Positions 1 through 10,065 of a DNA stretch of 64,000 nt are shown here, piece by piece. Every line of letters begins with the position of its first letter. Positions within the stretch are counted from its first letter, which is position 1. Position numbers and translations under genes: made by a program. This stretch comes from Stentor roeselii (lineage: Eukaryota > Ciliophora > Heterotrichea > Heterotrichida > Stentoridae). The DNA is taken from assembly GCA_006503475.1 (NCBI GenBank), contig RSEH01000007.1:62001-126000 (forward strand). The letters are read 5' to 3'. A model generated the notes under the pieces. It did not search any database and had not been told where the DNA came from. It worked only from the letters and a program-made list of their open reading frames with translations.

Positions 1-324
1 TTACCAAGGAATTCAAGATTTTTCAAAAAATTGATTGATTTCTTCAGAATTTTCTGCCAGAATCAACAAGATTCTTGATTAAATTTTGCAACCTTGCAAG
101 TAATCCCTAAAAAGAAATTTCCTGATTACTAATAATTCATTCTTGAAGTTAATTTAAAAGTTATTTAGTTTAACTTACTATTTCAATAATGTTTTGATCA
201 TGATGAGCAGGATTTTTTCAAAATAAAACTTTTCCTATCAACTTCCAAAATTATCTCAAGCCATAACCTAAATTCTAAACCTAAAATCCATAAGCCCTAA
301 ACATTCACTAAATGTCTATAAATC
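1..324. other. Gene-free leading stretch
   Basis: AT-rich sequence upstream of the first gene with no long open frame on either strand and no recognisable RNA. It probably holds the 5' flank of the next gene and the 3' flank of a gene outside the window. Confidence 0.6.
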
Positions 325-1581
325 ATGTCAGTCCAAGATCTTCCAAGCGAGTTATCCAACTTAAGAAATGAAGGAATTGAATCCTGCATAAATATCCCTC
401 ATTTAAAACTAGGAAAATCAATCCTGTTAGCAATATTTTACCTGAAATCCTTCATCCCAAGTTATTCCTACATCTGCCAGATGCTAAAAACCAAGTAATT
501 CCAAATCAGGTTCATATTAACAAAGAAAAAAAACGATTCTTTCAATAATTTCTACAGTCAAGACCTCTCAGTCCTGGAAGATCCGTCATTTTTATCTTTT
601 TTGAGCGAATTTGGCGATGCCCTGATAAATGTATCAGATGTTTCACAAGAACCTATAAAGTTAGAAACTTTGAGTCGAGACCTGAACATAAAGCTTCGGA
701 TTTACAATGATGGAGTTTTGATCCTTGAAACCTCTTCATACGAGTTCAGTCCTCCAGTCCCAGTTTATTTGAACATGGTCATCACCAAAGACAGTCAACA
801 AGTAAATTATATTCTTTTGTCTAACGAAATCAACATCAATAAATTCAATGTAAGTCAAGTTGCTCAAAACCTCGAACCTCTTAAATCTTTCTCAAAAAGT
901 CTCTCAAGTCTCTTTAATACCAACCCCGCTAGTAAAGGGCTGAAAGACTGGGCAGAAAAGATTTTAAATGACTTCGGAGAAGAAGCGAACAAGTTTGACC
1001 TTATAAAAAGTATTCAAAATGCTAAAAAAGTAATAAAAATCACTGGACATCTTAAAACTTCTAATCGGTCTTTTCATGAACTACAAAATCTTGGATATGC
1101 TAAAATTGATGAGTCTAGATTTTTCAAGAAATTCGCACCGCTCCCGGTAGGCGACCCTCTGAAGGACCTGGAACCGACTGAAGAAGAGTCAGACACTGAC
1201 AGTGAAAGTGATGATGAAGAGAGTATTAAAAGAAAAACTGTTATTTGCACTGAACCTACCAATGAACCGATTCAGTTTGATAAGGATTCACCGCCTTGGG
1301 ACCCGAGAAATTTGGAGAATGTTAATTTTTCTGAAACTGGAGATATGCCGGCTTCTTCAGAGTCTCATGTGCCTCAGATGACTTCAGGAACTAGTTCTAA
1401 TGAACCGCATTGTGATAAATGCAGAAATAACCCGATTGATTTAGAAATTTTTCTTGAATGCAGATGCAAGCTTTCATATGAATGCTTTCAGGAAAGTCTG
1501 GTTACGAGAATTTGTCTTAAATGCAATAAGCAAGTTTCAGAACAAAAGTATTCGGAGCTCAAGCTTTATTTTGATATTTAA
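325..1581 (+). CDS. Uncharacterised protein with Cys-rich C-terminus
   Basis: Two exons joined across a 15-nt intron at 495-509 give about 413 aa. The ATG at 325 is chosen because the frame from it runs into the intron, and splicing removes the in-frame TAA and restores the long downstream frame. An ATG 13 bases upstream is out of frame and soon stops. The middle has an acidic Asp/Glu/Ser tract followed by a low-complexity Ser/Pro region. The last ~50 residues carry CxxC, CxC and CxxC pairs with a His (HCDKC, ECRCKL, CLKC), suggesting a small zinc-binding module, possibly RING-like, but spacing is too loose to assign a family. The gene ends 31 bp before the next ATG on the same strand. No function is recognised. 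Confidence 0.75.
495..509 (+). other. 15-nt spliceosomal intron
   Basis: GTAATTCCAAATCAG. It interrupts the codon after ...LKTK at phase 2, and its removal eliminates a TAA and keeps the frame open. A sits six bases from the 3' end, as in the other introns of this window. Confidence 0.85.
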
Positions 1582-1612
1582 ATTAGACTAGAATTATGAA
1601 TAATAATTAACT

Positions 1613-3127
1613 ATGGGAGTTTGTTTCTCGAACCCTACGCTTAAAACTATACCTGTGAGGCAGAACAATATTCCTGAGTCTTTTATATCCAAGTCTATGA
1701 AACTCATAAGTATTCACTAGGTAGATGTTCATGATGATTACAAGTTTATTAAGGTACTTGGACATGGACAGTTTGGTACTGTTCGAGAAGCTATTAAACT
1801 TAATGCTCAGAACTCGTGTTTAGAAAAAAACTATGCAATTAAATCAATCCCAAAAAAAAAGATGAACGTTACTCTTCTAAGGCGTGAACTAGAGATTATG
1901 AGTCAACTTGACCATCCAAACCTTGTGAAATTATACGAAACCTACGAAGACGAACAGTCTGTACATCTTGTGATGGAATTCTGTTCAGGAGGCGACGTAT
2001 CTGAAAGAATAATAGACCAAGGAACATTTTCTGAACAAGAAGCTGCGGGTATAATGAAGAAGTTGATATCAGCTTTGGAATACCTTCATTCACACAACAT
2101 CTGCCACAGAGACCTGAAACCTGAGAACTTTTTATACGAGAGTCGCGATGAAAATTCAGAGATTAAAATCGCTGATTTCGGAATGTCTGTTAAATTCGGG
2201 TCTAACATGAGGATGAAAAGCTTGGCAGGGACTCCTTATTATCTTGCTCCTGAAGTCATCAAGGGCTCTTATACCAAGGCTTGTGATGTCTGGTCTTTAG
2301 GCGTCTTTTTGTATTTTATTTTATCTGGCTTGCATCCTTTTCGAGGCTTTGACATGGATGAAATATTTGGAAAAATCTCGAAGGGAGCTTTTAAGTTTTT
2401 GGGTAAGGAATGGAATGGAATCTCTCAACAAGCTACTGATTTGATATCAAAAATGCTCACTATTGACCCGAAAAAAAGAGTTACTACTCAGAAGGCTTTA
2501 CAACATTCTTGGTTTGTAAGTCATAAAAATGCGCAAACACAGCCAGTGCCATTCCACATCTTCGACTCCCTTAAGCAATACAAAGCTCAATCCAAACTCT
2601 GGCAAGAAGCCTTAAAAGTAGTAGTTCGTTCACTATCAAGCCAAGAAATCTCAGAACTAAAAAAGTGGTTCCTTGCAATAGACAAAAACAATTCAGGTAC
2701 CATAACAGCTGCAGAGTTAGAAGAAGCAATGAAGCTAAGCGGTTACCTTATAGCCGAAGGCGAATTAAAAGAAATAATTGAAAACATCAGTTACCTTGAC
2801 AAAGGAACAATAAACTACTCCGAGTTTCTCGTCGCAACAATAGACAAGAAAAAAATAGTCGACGAAGAAATCATTTGGCAAGCTTTTAAATTCTTCGACA
2901 TCGACAACGACGGGGTGATTTCCCAAAACGACTTCAAATCAGCTTTGAATAAAAGTGGCCGGTCAATGGAAGACTTAGAAACTGACAAAGAAGGTTTTTT
3001 GAAGGAGTTTGAAGAAATCAACTTCGAAAAGTTCAAAGAAATTTTAATGAAATCTGAGGAAAACGACGAAACCGGACATCATTTTTCAAGGATAGTGAGA
3101 AGACTGAGTGTGGAGTATATGATGTAA
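1613..3127 (+). CDS. Calcium-dependent protein kinase (CDPK), N-acylated
   Basis: After removal of a 15-nt intron (1710-1724) the protein is 499 aa. It begins MGVCFSNP, an N-myristoylation signal with a neighbouring Cys suited to palmitoylation, so membrane attachment is likely. The kinase domain (about residues 36-300) has the glycine loop GHGQFGTV, the catalytic loop HRDLKPEN (Asp near 162) and DFG (Asp near 183). A junction helix and EF-hands follow: EF1 (DKNNSGTITAAE, ~352-363) and EF3 (DIDNDGVISQND, ~424-435) keep good calcium ligands, while EF2 and EF4 are degenerate. This order is the CDPK architecture of ciliates, apicomplexans and plants: calcium binding to the EF-hands releases the junction from the kinase. 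Only 6 bp separate its stop from that of the convergent kinesin. Confidence 0.93.
1710..1724 (+). other. 15-nt spliceosomal intron
   Basis: GTATTCACTAGGTAG, phase 1. Removing it joins the MGVCFS N-terminus to the glycine loop of the CDPK and deletes an in-frame TAG. Confidence 0.85.
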
Positions 3128-3133
3128 ATTAGA

Positions 3134-5281
3134 CTAAGCTTTTCCTGTTGCTACTTTTTTTGTCTTGTGCAAAGTCTGCACGTTTTTTCTTGCTTTTATA
3201 TAAGCCGCTGCGTCAGGGTCGATTTCTTCTTCCACGATTTCTTCATTGACAGGCAAGACCTCACGAATGGACTCGGTAGACATGAGAGGTTGAGCTCCGA
3301 ATTTTTTTTCATACCAGATTTCGAATTCACTGATGAGTTTTTCTCTTCCAAATTCAATACTTTGAGAAATCGCGTTGATTTCATCTTTTAAAGCTTTCAT
3401 CTGGTCGTAATTATTTCGGTAGTTCTTTTTAAGGTCTTTCATCTTCTTAATAAAGCCGAATTCTTCCTCGTCAATGACTTCTTCCTCATCACCTCTGGCC
3501 ATTCTGATCTTTTCCAGAACATCACGAGTTTCATCAATGTTCTTTTTATAAAAATTGACTTCATTAGAAACTATCCTGAGTCTATTTTTCTTTTCTTTCA
3601 ATTCATCCTTATTCTGATTCAAACTAGAGTCGATTTCCCTTCCATCTCCATTTTTAAACTCCATAAAAGCTTGATTTTTATCAATTTGAGGCAATTTAAA
3701 CTTCGACTTACTCGATGCCAAATTTTTATTCCGACTTTCTAAAGTGGCTCTTCTCTCATCAGCCTCTTCTTCCTGTATAAACTGATTTCTTGGTTCTAAA
3801 GCTGAAGAATCTGCAGGTTTTGAGTAGGGATTTGCTTTTCCTAAACCAAAACCTCCAACATTTTCTTCTTGTCCGACTCCTTCTTCCTTGTCTTCGGCTC
3901 CTTTGCTTTCATTTCCTTTTACAGTTCCTGGTTTTTGAGTTGCAGGGCGGGACCTGGTCTTCGCGTCGTCGACTCCCAAGCGAGTCATTGTTTTTCTGTA
4001 AATGTTTCTGACTTGGGCAAAGATTTCTCTGGCTTGACGCAAACTTTCGATTTCTAAGTCGTCGTTTTCAGTGTCGAGAAACTTTTCAGCTATTAATTGG
4101 ATCTGGTACTGCTGGTCGGGCGTGTAAGGCTCGTAAACTATACGACCTCGGTTGGCTAGGGTGTCGTGCATTGCTAGCTCTTGTCGTAAGTCTCTTATTT
4201 CTCGCTTGTATCGCTCGATTAGTTGGCTTGGGTCTAGTTCGATGTTTATTACGACTTCGTTTGATACACGCATCATCCGGGTTGAGAAGCGAAGAGTGGA
4301 GATAGTTTCTTCCATATGTTCAGGCTCAGGCCAGATATTGGCAACCATAAGAGTTTTCGAGTTACCTCCAATAGAATCTTTCAAATAATAAGTAAGTTTT
4401 GACTGACGATAAGGAACATGTTCCCTTTTTTTCTCAGAAAGTGCAATAACGACCTGTTCCATATAACTAAGCGACTTGTTGATAAAGTTAGCTTCAGTAA
4501 GAGTAAGTCCTTCAGACCCAGTTTTTTTCGTTCTTTCCGATCCAGCAAGGTCAACAAGGTTAAGTTTCGAATAAACAACTTTTTCACTAGATTCAACCCG
4601 ACTTCTACATTCGACATGCATTGTGTAAATACAATGAGATCGGGTAGAGTTTTTATTCAACTTATGCTCAGCGACAGTCCTGGTACTTTCGCCTTCAAAC
4701 ACTTGATTCAACGCTTCTTCTTCACTTTCACAATGAACTAAAGTAAGTCCTTTCACAGTGATTCCGTATTTAGGGTCGTCTTGGATGTTGATGTTTCCAA
4801 GTTGCTCACTGGGAGGTGTTGCAGAGAGCAGATCGTAGATTAGCTCGTTGTAGATTTCAGCGAAACTCACTTTTACCACGTATGAAAACTCGGGGCGACT
4901 CTGGATCTCGCTGAATATTTGAGATATCGAACGGGGGATTATACCTCGGAACTTGTAGTTCTGGGAACCACCGGACATTGTGTAGGTCTTACCTGCACCG
5001 GTTTGACCGTAGGCCATTATTGTACCGTTGTAGCCTTCGAGGACGCTGTGGACTATTTCTCGAGCACAGACTTCGTAGGCGTCTTCTTGGGATGAGTTAT
5101 GCAAAAACTCATCGAATTTGAACTTCCAGTTTTCTTGCTGGTTGTTTATCAGCCCCTGACTATTATCTTTCGGTATAAACGCTTCAATAGTCCTTTTTTC
5201 TATATCGATTTTAAGATTCCGTGATGCGAAGTTAGGAGTTGGACGTGTCCTCACAACGACTTTGACAGCACTTTTCACCAT
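3134..5281 (-). CDS. Kinesin-9 family motor (KIF9-like)
   Basis: A 715-aa N-terminal kinesin motor. The P-loop GQTGAGKT is at residues 92-99, followed by switch I NKNSTRSH and switch II LVDLAGSE. The motor is fused to a tail with features I associate with animal KIF9: a GFGLGKANPYSKP patch, a MEFKNGDG motif, then IDEEEFGFIKKMKDLKK and a SEFEIWYEKKFG segment. Kinesin-9 motors act in motile cilia, at the central pair or axoneme, and support beating, which fits a heavily ciliated cell. The start MVKSAVKVVVRTRP places the first motor strand at the normal distance. The length is close to animal KIF9 (~790 aa). It converges on the CDPK gene with 6 bp between stops, so the mRNA 3' ends must be very short or overlap. 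Confidence 0.93.
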   Translation of the reverse strand: MVKSAVKVVVRTRPTPNFASRNLKIDIEKRTIEAFIPKDNSQGLINNQQENWKFKFDEFLHNSSQEDAYEVCAREIVHSVLEGYNGTIMAYGQTGAGKTYTMSGGSQNYKFRGIIPRSISQIFSEIQSRPEFSYVVKVSFAEIYNELIYDLLSATPPSEQLGNINIQDDPKYGITVKGLTLVHCESEEEALNQVFEGESTRTVAEHKLNKNSTRSHCIYTMHVECRSRVESSEKVVYSKLNLVDLAGSERTKKTGSEGLTLTEANFINKSLSYMEQVVIALSEKKREHVPYRQSKLTYYLKDSIGGNSKTLMVANIWPEPEHMEETISTLRFSTRMMRVSNEVVINIELDPSQLIERYKREIRDLRQELAMHDTLANRGRIVYEPYTPDQQYQIQLIAEKFLDTENDDLEIESLRQAREIFAQVRNIYRKTMTRLGVDDAKTRSRPATQKPGTVKGNESKGAEDKEEGVGQEENVGGFGLGKANPYSKPADSSALEPRNQFIQEEEADERRATLESRNKNLASSKSKFKLPQIDKNQAFMEFKNGDGREIDSSLNQNKDELKEKKNRLRIVSNEVNFYKKNIDETRDVLEKIRMARGDEEEVIDEEEFGFIKKMKDLKKNYRNNYDQMKALKDEINAISQSIEFGREKLISEFEIWYEKKFGAQPLMSTESIREVLPVNEEIVEEEIDPDAAAYIKARKNVQTLHKTKKVATGKA

Positions 5282-5330
5282 GACAGTTATTGAAATAAAT
5301 AAGCGATTTCTATTGACTCGAACTAAAAGA

Positions 5331-6467
5331 CTAGATTACATTATTAAGCTGTTTCTTAAGAACCTCTTCTATTTTCGAGATGTACTCAGAGCCAAGTCGG
5401 TTTTCCCTACAAAACTTCTGAGCGACATAAAGCACATCGTCTCCATCATACAAGGCAAGTTCAGCGATTTTTCCATTAACTTCGAATTCCAATCTAAACA
5501 AGAACTTTTTATTGGCCTTATCTAAAACATCTCTGATTTCTTTCACAATCTCAGACATAAAGTCCTTACTTACCTGATTCTTTTCACATATCTTTTCAGC
5601 GAGTTTTAAAGGATTATCCGCTTCTTTCACCTGAAACTCAATTTCTTTTCCATCAAGTTTAACAGAAACTTTTCCAAGAACAGTTCTTTTCTGATCAGCT
5701 CTTTTTTCAGTCATCAAAAGTGGAGGTTTTATTTTTTCAAGTCTTTTTTTACTGAGACTTTCTTCAACTTTTTTCGAGTTTTTCTGAAATTTTAAGATTT
5801 CCGCAGAAACTTCGTTCATGTAACTTTGAATACTTTCCTCGATTTGAAAAGCAAGGGCTTTTAATTCTTTATATGAAGGACTAGCTGGAACTGCAGCAAA
5901 GACTTTTTTAGCGACATCTAAGGAATAGTCTCCATCAAAAATATTTTCATGAATTTCTTTTCCCAGTATGAAAACTTTTAAAGTGATCAGAGGTTTTTTG
6001 TAGGAAGGCTGTGATTTTATTTGAACGAGAGGAGAAATGTTGAAAGTTTTTACTTGTGAAAGTGAAGAATTGCTTGAGTTTCTTGTTTTTGGAATTGTCT
6101 GGACTTTTGACGGTTGATTGATTGGAGAAGAATTTTGAGGTCTTTTTGAGAGAGGCGATTTGATGATAGGACGAGGAGATTTTTCTTGAGGAACTTTTTT
6201 GTTTGACTTGAAATCTTCGAACTTTTGACGGAGACTTTGAACTTCTTTTGAGGAAAGGACTGGCGTTGAGTCTACAGGCTTTTCATAGGTTTTTAGTTCG
6301 ACGAAGTCAAAAATATCAGGGTCCAGGGGAAAGGCAGAGATTTGATGTGAAGGACGGTCTTCAAAACATTGCATTGTTTGGTTTTCACTGAGAATACCGC
6401 TTTCTTCGAAGCTCATCAGCTGATCACGATTGGAAGTAACTGAACTTCCACTGCGCGAGAAGGACAT
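5331..6467 (-). CDS. Protein with three PFU-like repeats
   Basis: A 378-aa protein. The first ~155 residues are Ser/Pro/Lys-rich and probably disordered. Three diverged repeats of about 60-80 residues then follow, each with a short beta-rich start and a helical end: VFILGKEIHENIFDGDYSLD..., VSVKLDGKEIEFQVKEADNP... and FEVNGKIAELALYDGDDVLY.... The shared pattern is a hydrophobic strand, [DN]GK, an acidic turn D.D.....A.K, then a helix with an [EK][KQ]N element. This resembles the PFU ubiquitin-binding fold of PLAA/Doa1 proteins; I infer similarity of fold only. No WD40 or PUL domain is present, so it is not PLAA itself. It shares its orientation with the kinesin, whose ATG lies 49 bp downstream of this stop. 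Confidence 0.7.
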   Translation of the reverse strand: MSFSRSGSSVTSNRDQLMSFEESGILSENQTMQCFEDRPSHQISAFPLDPDIFDFVELKTYEKPVDSTPVLSSKEVQSLRQKFEDFKSNKKVPQEKSPRPIIKSPLSKRPQNSSPINQPSKVQTIPKTRNSSNSSLSQVKTFNISPLVQIKSQPSYKKPLITLKVFILGKEIHENIFDGDYSLDVAKKVFAAVPASPSYKELKALAFQIEESIQSYMNEVSAEILKFQKNSKKVEESLSKKRLEKIKPPLLMTEKRADQKRTVLGKVSVKLDGKEIEFQVKEADNPLKLAEKICEKNQVSKDFMSEIVKEIRDVLDKANKKFLFRLEFEVNGKIAELALYDGDDVLYVAQKFCRENRLGSEYISKIEEVLKKQLNNVI

Positions 6468-7874
6468 TTATATTGCATTTTTATCTTGATAAATGATCGC
6501 TTGTTTATTATTGGCATAGTTGTAGATTCTATGAGCAAGTCCTGAAAGGATTCCTTTGAGATGCGTTGAAGACGCTTCAGATGAGTCATTTGGGAAATGT
6601 AGTCAATGCAGATATTTTTAATGTGCAGGTCATTGTTAATTTGGCTTTTTTGTTGATAATGGAAGTGATTTTGGTTTTATTCAGGTCACTTGGCTTGCTT
6701 TGGGTTATACGTAAATGGTTTGAAATGGCTTGGAGTATGAACTCAGCAGGTCGATACAGCTTAATTGTTTTATCCCCGAATAATGCTCGCTTAACTGTTT
6801 GGTTGTATTAGGATAGGTCTTTTGTGTCTGGCTCTGCATATACAGATACTTTATTGCTGATCTGCAGGCCACTGCTATTTTCATTTGTGTGAGGAATACT
6901 TATTTCAATTAGGACTTGACTATCAGGCTATGAGCAGGTTATCGAGGATTAGTGGTTTCATTCAACTAAAAATTCATTAAAATGAGAATTTTATTTATTT
7001 GAAGCAGGTTTATTTAGATATGGATATTCATTCTTTCTGACTATAAGCAAATTCTTCCACCTCCACTATCTGATACCAAAAAGTCCACATAAGCGGGATA
7101 TATTACTAACTACCAATTCTTTGAAGCACCAGGCTAATAATCAAACACTATATTATAGCAATTCTACAGACAGTAATTTAAACTAGTTCTCAAGCCCGTT
7201 ATAAGTATGGGTGTATCAGAAGAAAAGAAATACTCTTCACTGTTAAATTAAGAAATCTAAGTGAAGAACAATGATCGGTTTATGTCTGTGGAAATTCAAG
7301 TCATCAGGAGTGTTGAGGTGTAAAACTAGAGAGTTTGTGAAGAAACGATGATAATTTTAGACCAGTCCACATCTCACAAAACGACTTCGAAGTGGTTTCA
7401 CAACTGCTGTTCGAAGGCTATTTAGATAAAACCATTACTTTCCAGAGTATCACCAACATACCTTGTGATTCCCTTCAAAAGTATCAGTTATAACAGCAGT
7501 TTTTATCTAGTGATTCCATCTAAAAGATATCTGAAACTTTTCGGTTTCAGTGCTACTTAAACATACCGATAGTCGATTTCCAAAGTAAAGACTACAAACA
7601 TATATCACAGATGTTTATTCCAGATGTGCCCTTGATTTTCGATATGAAAAACTAAAAATTCATTTCAAGTCTTCAAACTAGCAGCCAACAATAAAAAACG
7701 AAAAAAAAATACCAGGGTGGCTAATAGCAGTAACAGTGATTATCACACTAGCTACTCCAACTCTTATTAAAATATTTATTTTATCTCCCTGAATCTTAAA
7801 TCTTCTTTTTACACCGGCTATAGAAAGCCCATTAAAAAAATGATAACCTGACCCTAGTTAATTATTAGAATATT
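6468..7874. other. 1.4-kb spacer with possible decayed gene on + strand
   Basis: There is no continuous long frame. From about 7207 to 7791 the + strand shows coding-like pieces in shifting frames: an ATG at ~7207 (MGVSEEKK), a piece reading DFEVVSQLLFEGYLDKTITF near 7390-7450, and near 7709-7791 a hydrophobic C-terminus-like piece IPGWLIAVTVIITLATPTL ending at TGA. GT..AG excisions of 13-16 nt do not join them cleanly, so a relic gene encoding a tail-anchored or type I membrane protein is more likely than an intact one. The first ~700 bp, with an 81-codon + frame at 6566-6811, shows nothing I trust as coding. Confidence 0.35.
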
Positions 7875-8957
7875 CTAATTCAATCCATATTTCTGTCTAA
7901 TCTTAGCCCCAGCAGCTTTAATAGAAAACCCAAAAGACTTATTAACCCTCACCACAAGTCCCGAGGCAGTATTATAAATTCCCAGCCACCCATTAAATAT
8001 TTCGCTGATTTCATTCACATCATTTTCAATCAACTTACTTTCCTCCTTCCTTCCTTTCATTTTCTTTACTTTCTTCACAAGAGACTTCATAAAAACACTA
8101 GATGTTCGAAGTGTCTGAAAAGTTTCTCCCATCATTTTGCAGAGCTTTATAAGTCTAACAGCTCGAAGTTGCTTTCCAAGGCAAGCTTTCGCCACAGTCG
8201 GATTTTCCAGGCTTTTTTCCGGTAAAGGGGCGAGTGAAAGTTCAGGTATCGAGTGTGGGTCAAAGGTCGAGTGCCAAGTCTTTGCTTTTTCAGCATCAAA
8301 CTTCAAGCCATTATTCTCAAGATGGTCCTGATGAGCTTTTTTGACGAGTTTTAAAAGTTCAGCCTTAAGAGAAGCTGCGCGATTATGAAGTAAGAACTGA
8401 CTGTAATTGCACTTCTCAGGCAAATCGATCACAAGGTTCTCTTCACCGTTTTCAACAGTCCAAGAAAGATGGTAAAAGTTAGGAATCAAGAAATTGATTC
8501 TTTGAAGGTGTTCTACTTCTAGACTCACAGAGTAAGTACTGTCTATTGCCTGCTTTAGGTTGTTGAAAAAGGTTCGATGATGACGGATTCTTGCGTTGTT
8601 TATCATGTTGTCCAGGTATTCTTGCATCGTCGAAAGACGCTTGAATTGATATGGAAGATGAAGGCTCTGCACTGGGTCTAGAAGGTCTTGGTACTTTTCA
8701 CGAGGGTTTATTGAGTTCAAAACTTCTTCTGCGGATTTTGAGGATTGAGCGTCTACACCCAAGGATGTCAGAAGAGTCAAAGTTTCATTTGATAAGATTT
8801 GAAATTCGGACTTTTGATTAGAAGTGGCTTCACTTGGGGATTCTAAGGTTTTCAAGGATTTTGAGGAAATTTCATAGTCTTTTGTCTTACGCTTTAGACG
8901 ACCTTCTTGGTCACTTTTGCTTTGCGGGAAATGGTCTGGTAGGTAAGTTTGTCTCAT
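7875..8957 (-). CDS. CDT1: CDT1-like DNA replication licensing factor
   Basis: A 360-aa protein. Residues ~95-190 match the geminin-binding winged-helix domain of CDT1: LPYQFKRLSTMQEYLDNMI, a central helix, then PNFYHLSW. This is followed by the typical linker TWHSTFDPHSIPELSLAPLP, the counterpart of the conserved W-x-x-F...vP-i-x-x-aPLP segment. The C-terminal ~90 residues are basic and helical, in the place of the MCM-binding winged helix. CDT1 loads MCM2-7 with ORC and CDC6 to license origins. The N-terminus MRQTYLPDHFPQSK fits a PIP-box (Q3, L6, H9, F10) with a basic residue at +4, where animal CDT1 carries its PCNA-coupled destruction signal. It is shorter than the animal protein (~550 aa). 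The call rests on motif recall, not alignment. Confidence 0.8.
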   Translation of the reverse strand: MRQTYLPDHFPQSKSDQEGRLKRKTKDYEISSKSLKTLESPSEATSNQKSEFQILSNETLTLLTSLGVDAQSSKSAEEVLNSINPREKYQDLLDPVQSLHLPYQFKRLSTMQEYLDNMINNARIRHHRTFFNNLKQAIDSTYSVSLEVEHLQRINFLIPNFYHLSWTVENGEENLVIDLPEKCNYSQFLLHNRAASLKAELLKLVKKAHQDHLENNGLKFDAEKAKTWHSTFDPHSIPELSLAPLPEKSLENPTVAKACLGKQLRAVRLIKLCKMMGETFQTLRTSSVFMKSLVKKVKKMKGRKEESKLIENDVNEISEIFNGWLGIYNTASGLVVRVNKSFGFSIKAAGAKIRQKYGLN

Positions 8958-9195
8958 AGCGGGAAATTATTATATTGGATTAGAACTGCGCCAAGTCCCC
9001 ATAATAAAAAAATATCATTTATAATGGGATTTTACTGAGGTTGGAAAAGGGAGGGTTTAATTCGTTGATTTTCGATATTTTAGGGAAAATTAGAAATTAT
9101 GAGCTGAGATTCACACTTTTGTGATTTTTAGAAGTCACATTAAGACTTTCTCATAGTCTTAAATCATTTCCACCCAATTCACTTAAATAATTAAG

Positions 9196-10065
9196 CTACT
9201 TCGATCTCACCCCAGCCATTATTACCGGTTTTACCTTGTTATCATCCTGATGGATAACTGAAGAATTTTCAAAATGTTGAACCAATTCATCAAACCCTTG
9301 AATTCTTCCATAAGCGATTTCACAGATTTTCTCCGAGTTAAACTTTTCCCATCTTTTTCCATTGAATTCAAAGAAAACCTGGAAAATGACTCGATAGTCA
9401 AGAAAGTTGACAAAAGCGTACCCGACATTGCATCGATTCTTCATAACCCTTACCTTAAAGTCAATGGGCAGATACAAAAAATCGTAAGTCCCAGCAAATT
9501 TTTTATCGATAGCAAGCAAAAGCATTTTCTGTGAATACTTATTCGGAATGTTCTTGATCATTACAGTAGTCCTCGTGTCTTTTCCCGCTTTAATCGCTTC
9601 AGGTCTGATCACATAAAATCCTTTTTCATTTTCATATAAAGGCCTTTTTTTTGGCTTTCCTCTTTCAGAAGTATCTTCTCGACTAGAACTTTCAGTACTG
9701 AGGTTCGTGCTTGAAAAGACTTGCCCGGTTGAATCACTTTTTCTGTTAAAACCTGGAAATTTACTTGTTTTTACGTCGAATTTCTGATGGATGCTCTGAA
9801 ATATCTGGCTTTTTAATAATCGATGAGCGACTTCAGGCTCGTATCGTGAACGGTCTTGGACTTCGGAGTAGTTTGAGATGTTTGAGGAAATACTTGAGTT
9901 TAGGGTTTGGGATAAGTCGGAAGAATGACGGTCTGAATTTGGGTGGTAAGGAGGGCATAGCTGAGCACTTGAAAATGATGAAACTGAAGATGTTTCTGAG
10001 GATGGAGGTGAAAAAGAAGAGTCTCTTGTAATTAAACGAAAGACTCTCAGACGCTGTTTCTCCAT
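9196..10065 (-). CDS. Mei2-like RNA-binding protein
   Basis: The genomic frame is 289 codons, and about 284 aa once an in-frame 15-nt intron (9439-9453) is removed. The N-terminal ~130 residues are Ser-rich and disordered. The C-terminal part from TRTTVMIKNIPNKYSQKMLL is the distinctive C-terminal RRM of Mei2 proteins, including FDFLYLPIDF-type (here YDFLYLPIDFK) and NRCNVGYAFVNF elements. Without splicing, five residues (VRVMK) would split the invariant FK-N-CNVGYAF block, which is strong evidence for the intron. Mei2 proteins bind RNA and promote meiosis in fission yeast and differentiation in plants. A role in conjugation or meiosis here is inference. Only the C-terminal RRM is present; the two N-terminal RRMs of canonical Mei2 are absent. 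Confidence 0.88.
   Translation of the reverse strand: MEKQRLRVFRLITRDSSFSPPSSETSSVSSFSSAQLCPPYHPNSDRHSSDLSQTLNSSISSNISNYSEVQDRSRYEPEVAHRLLKSQIFQSIHQKFDVKTSKFPGFNRKSDSTGQVFSSTNLSTESSSREDTSERGKPKKRPLYENEKGFYVIRPEAIKAGKDTRTTVMIKNIPNKYSQKMLLLAIDKKFAGTYDFLYLPIDFKVRVMKNRCNVGYAFVNFLDYRVIFQVFFEFNGKRWEKFNSEKICEIAYGRIQGFDELVQHFENSSVIHQDDNKVKPVIMAGVRSK
9439..9453 (-). other. In-frame 15-nt intron without a stop
   Basis: On the minus strand: GTAAGGGTTATGAAG, phase 0. It encodes VRVMK if retained and sits inside the most conserved part of the Mei2-type RRM. The A six bases from the 3' end is present. Confidence 0.8.

Noticed and set aside
601-1581. Gene starting at TTG 601
   Set aside because: An upstream exon with ATG at 325 joins in frame across a clear 15-nt intron; a TTG start is not needed in a eukaryote.
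6566-6811. 81-codon + strand hydrophobic frame
   Set aside because: Composition reflects T-rich DNA; no conserved motif or support for start and end.
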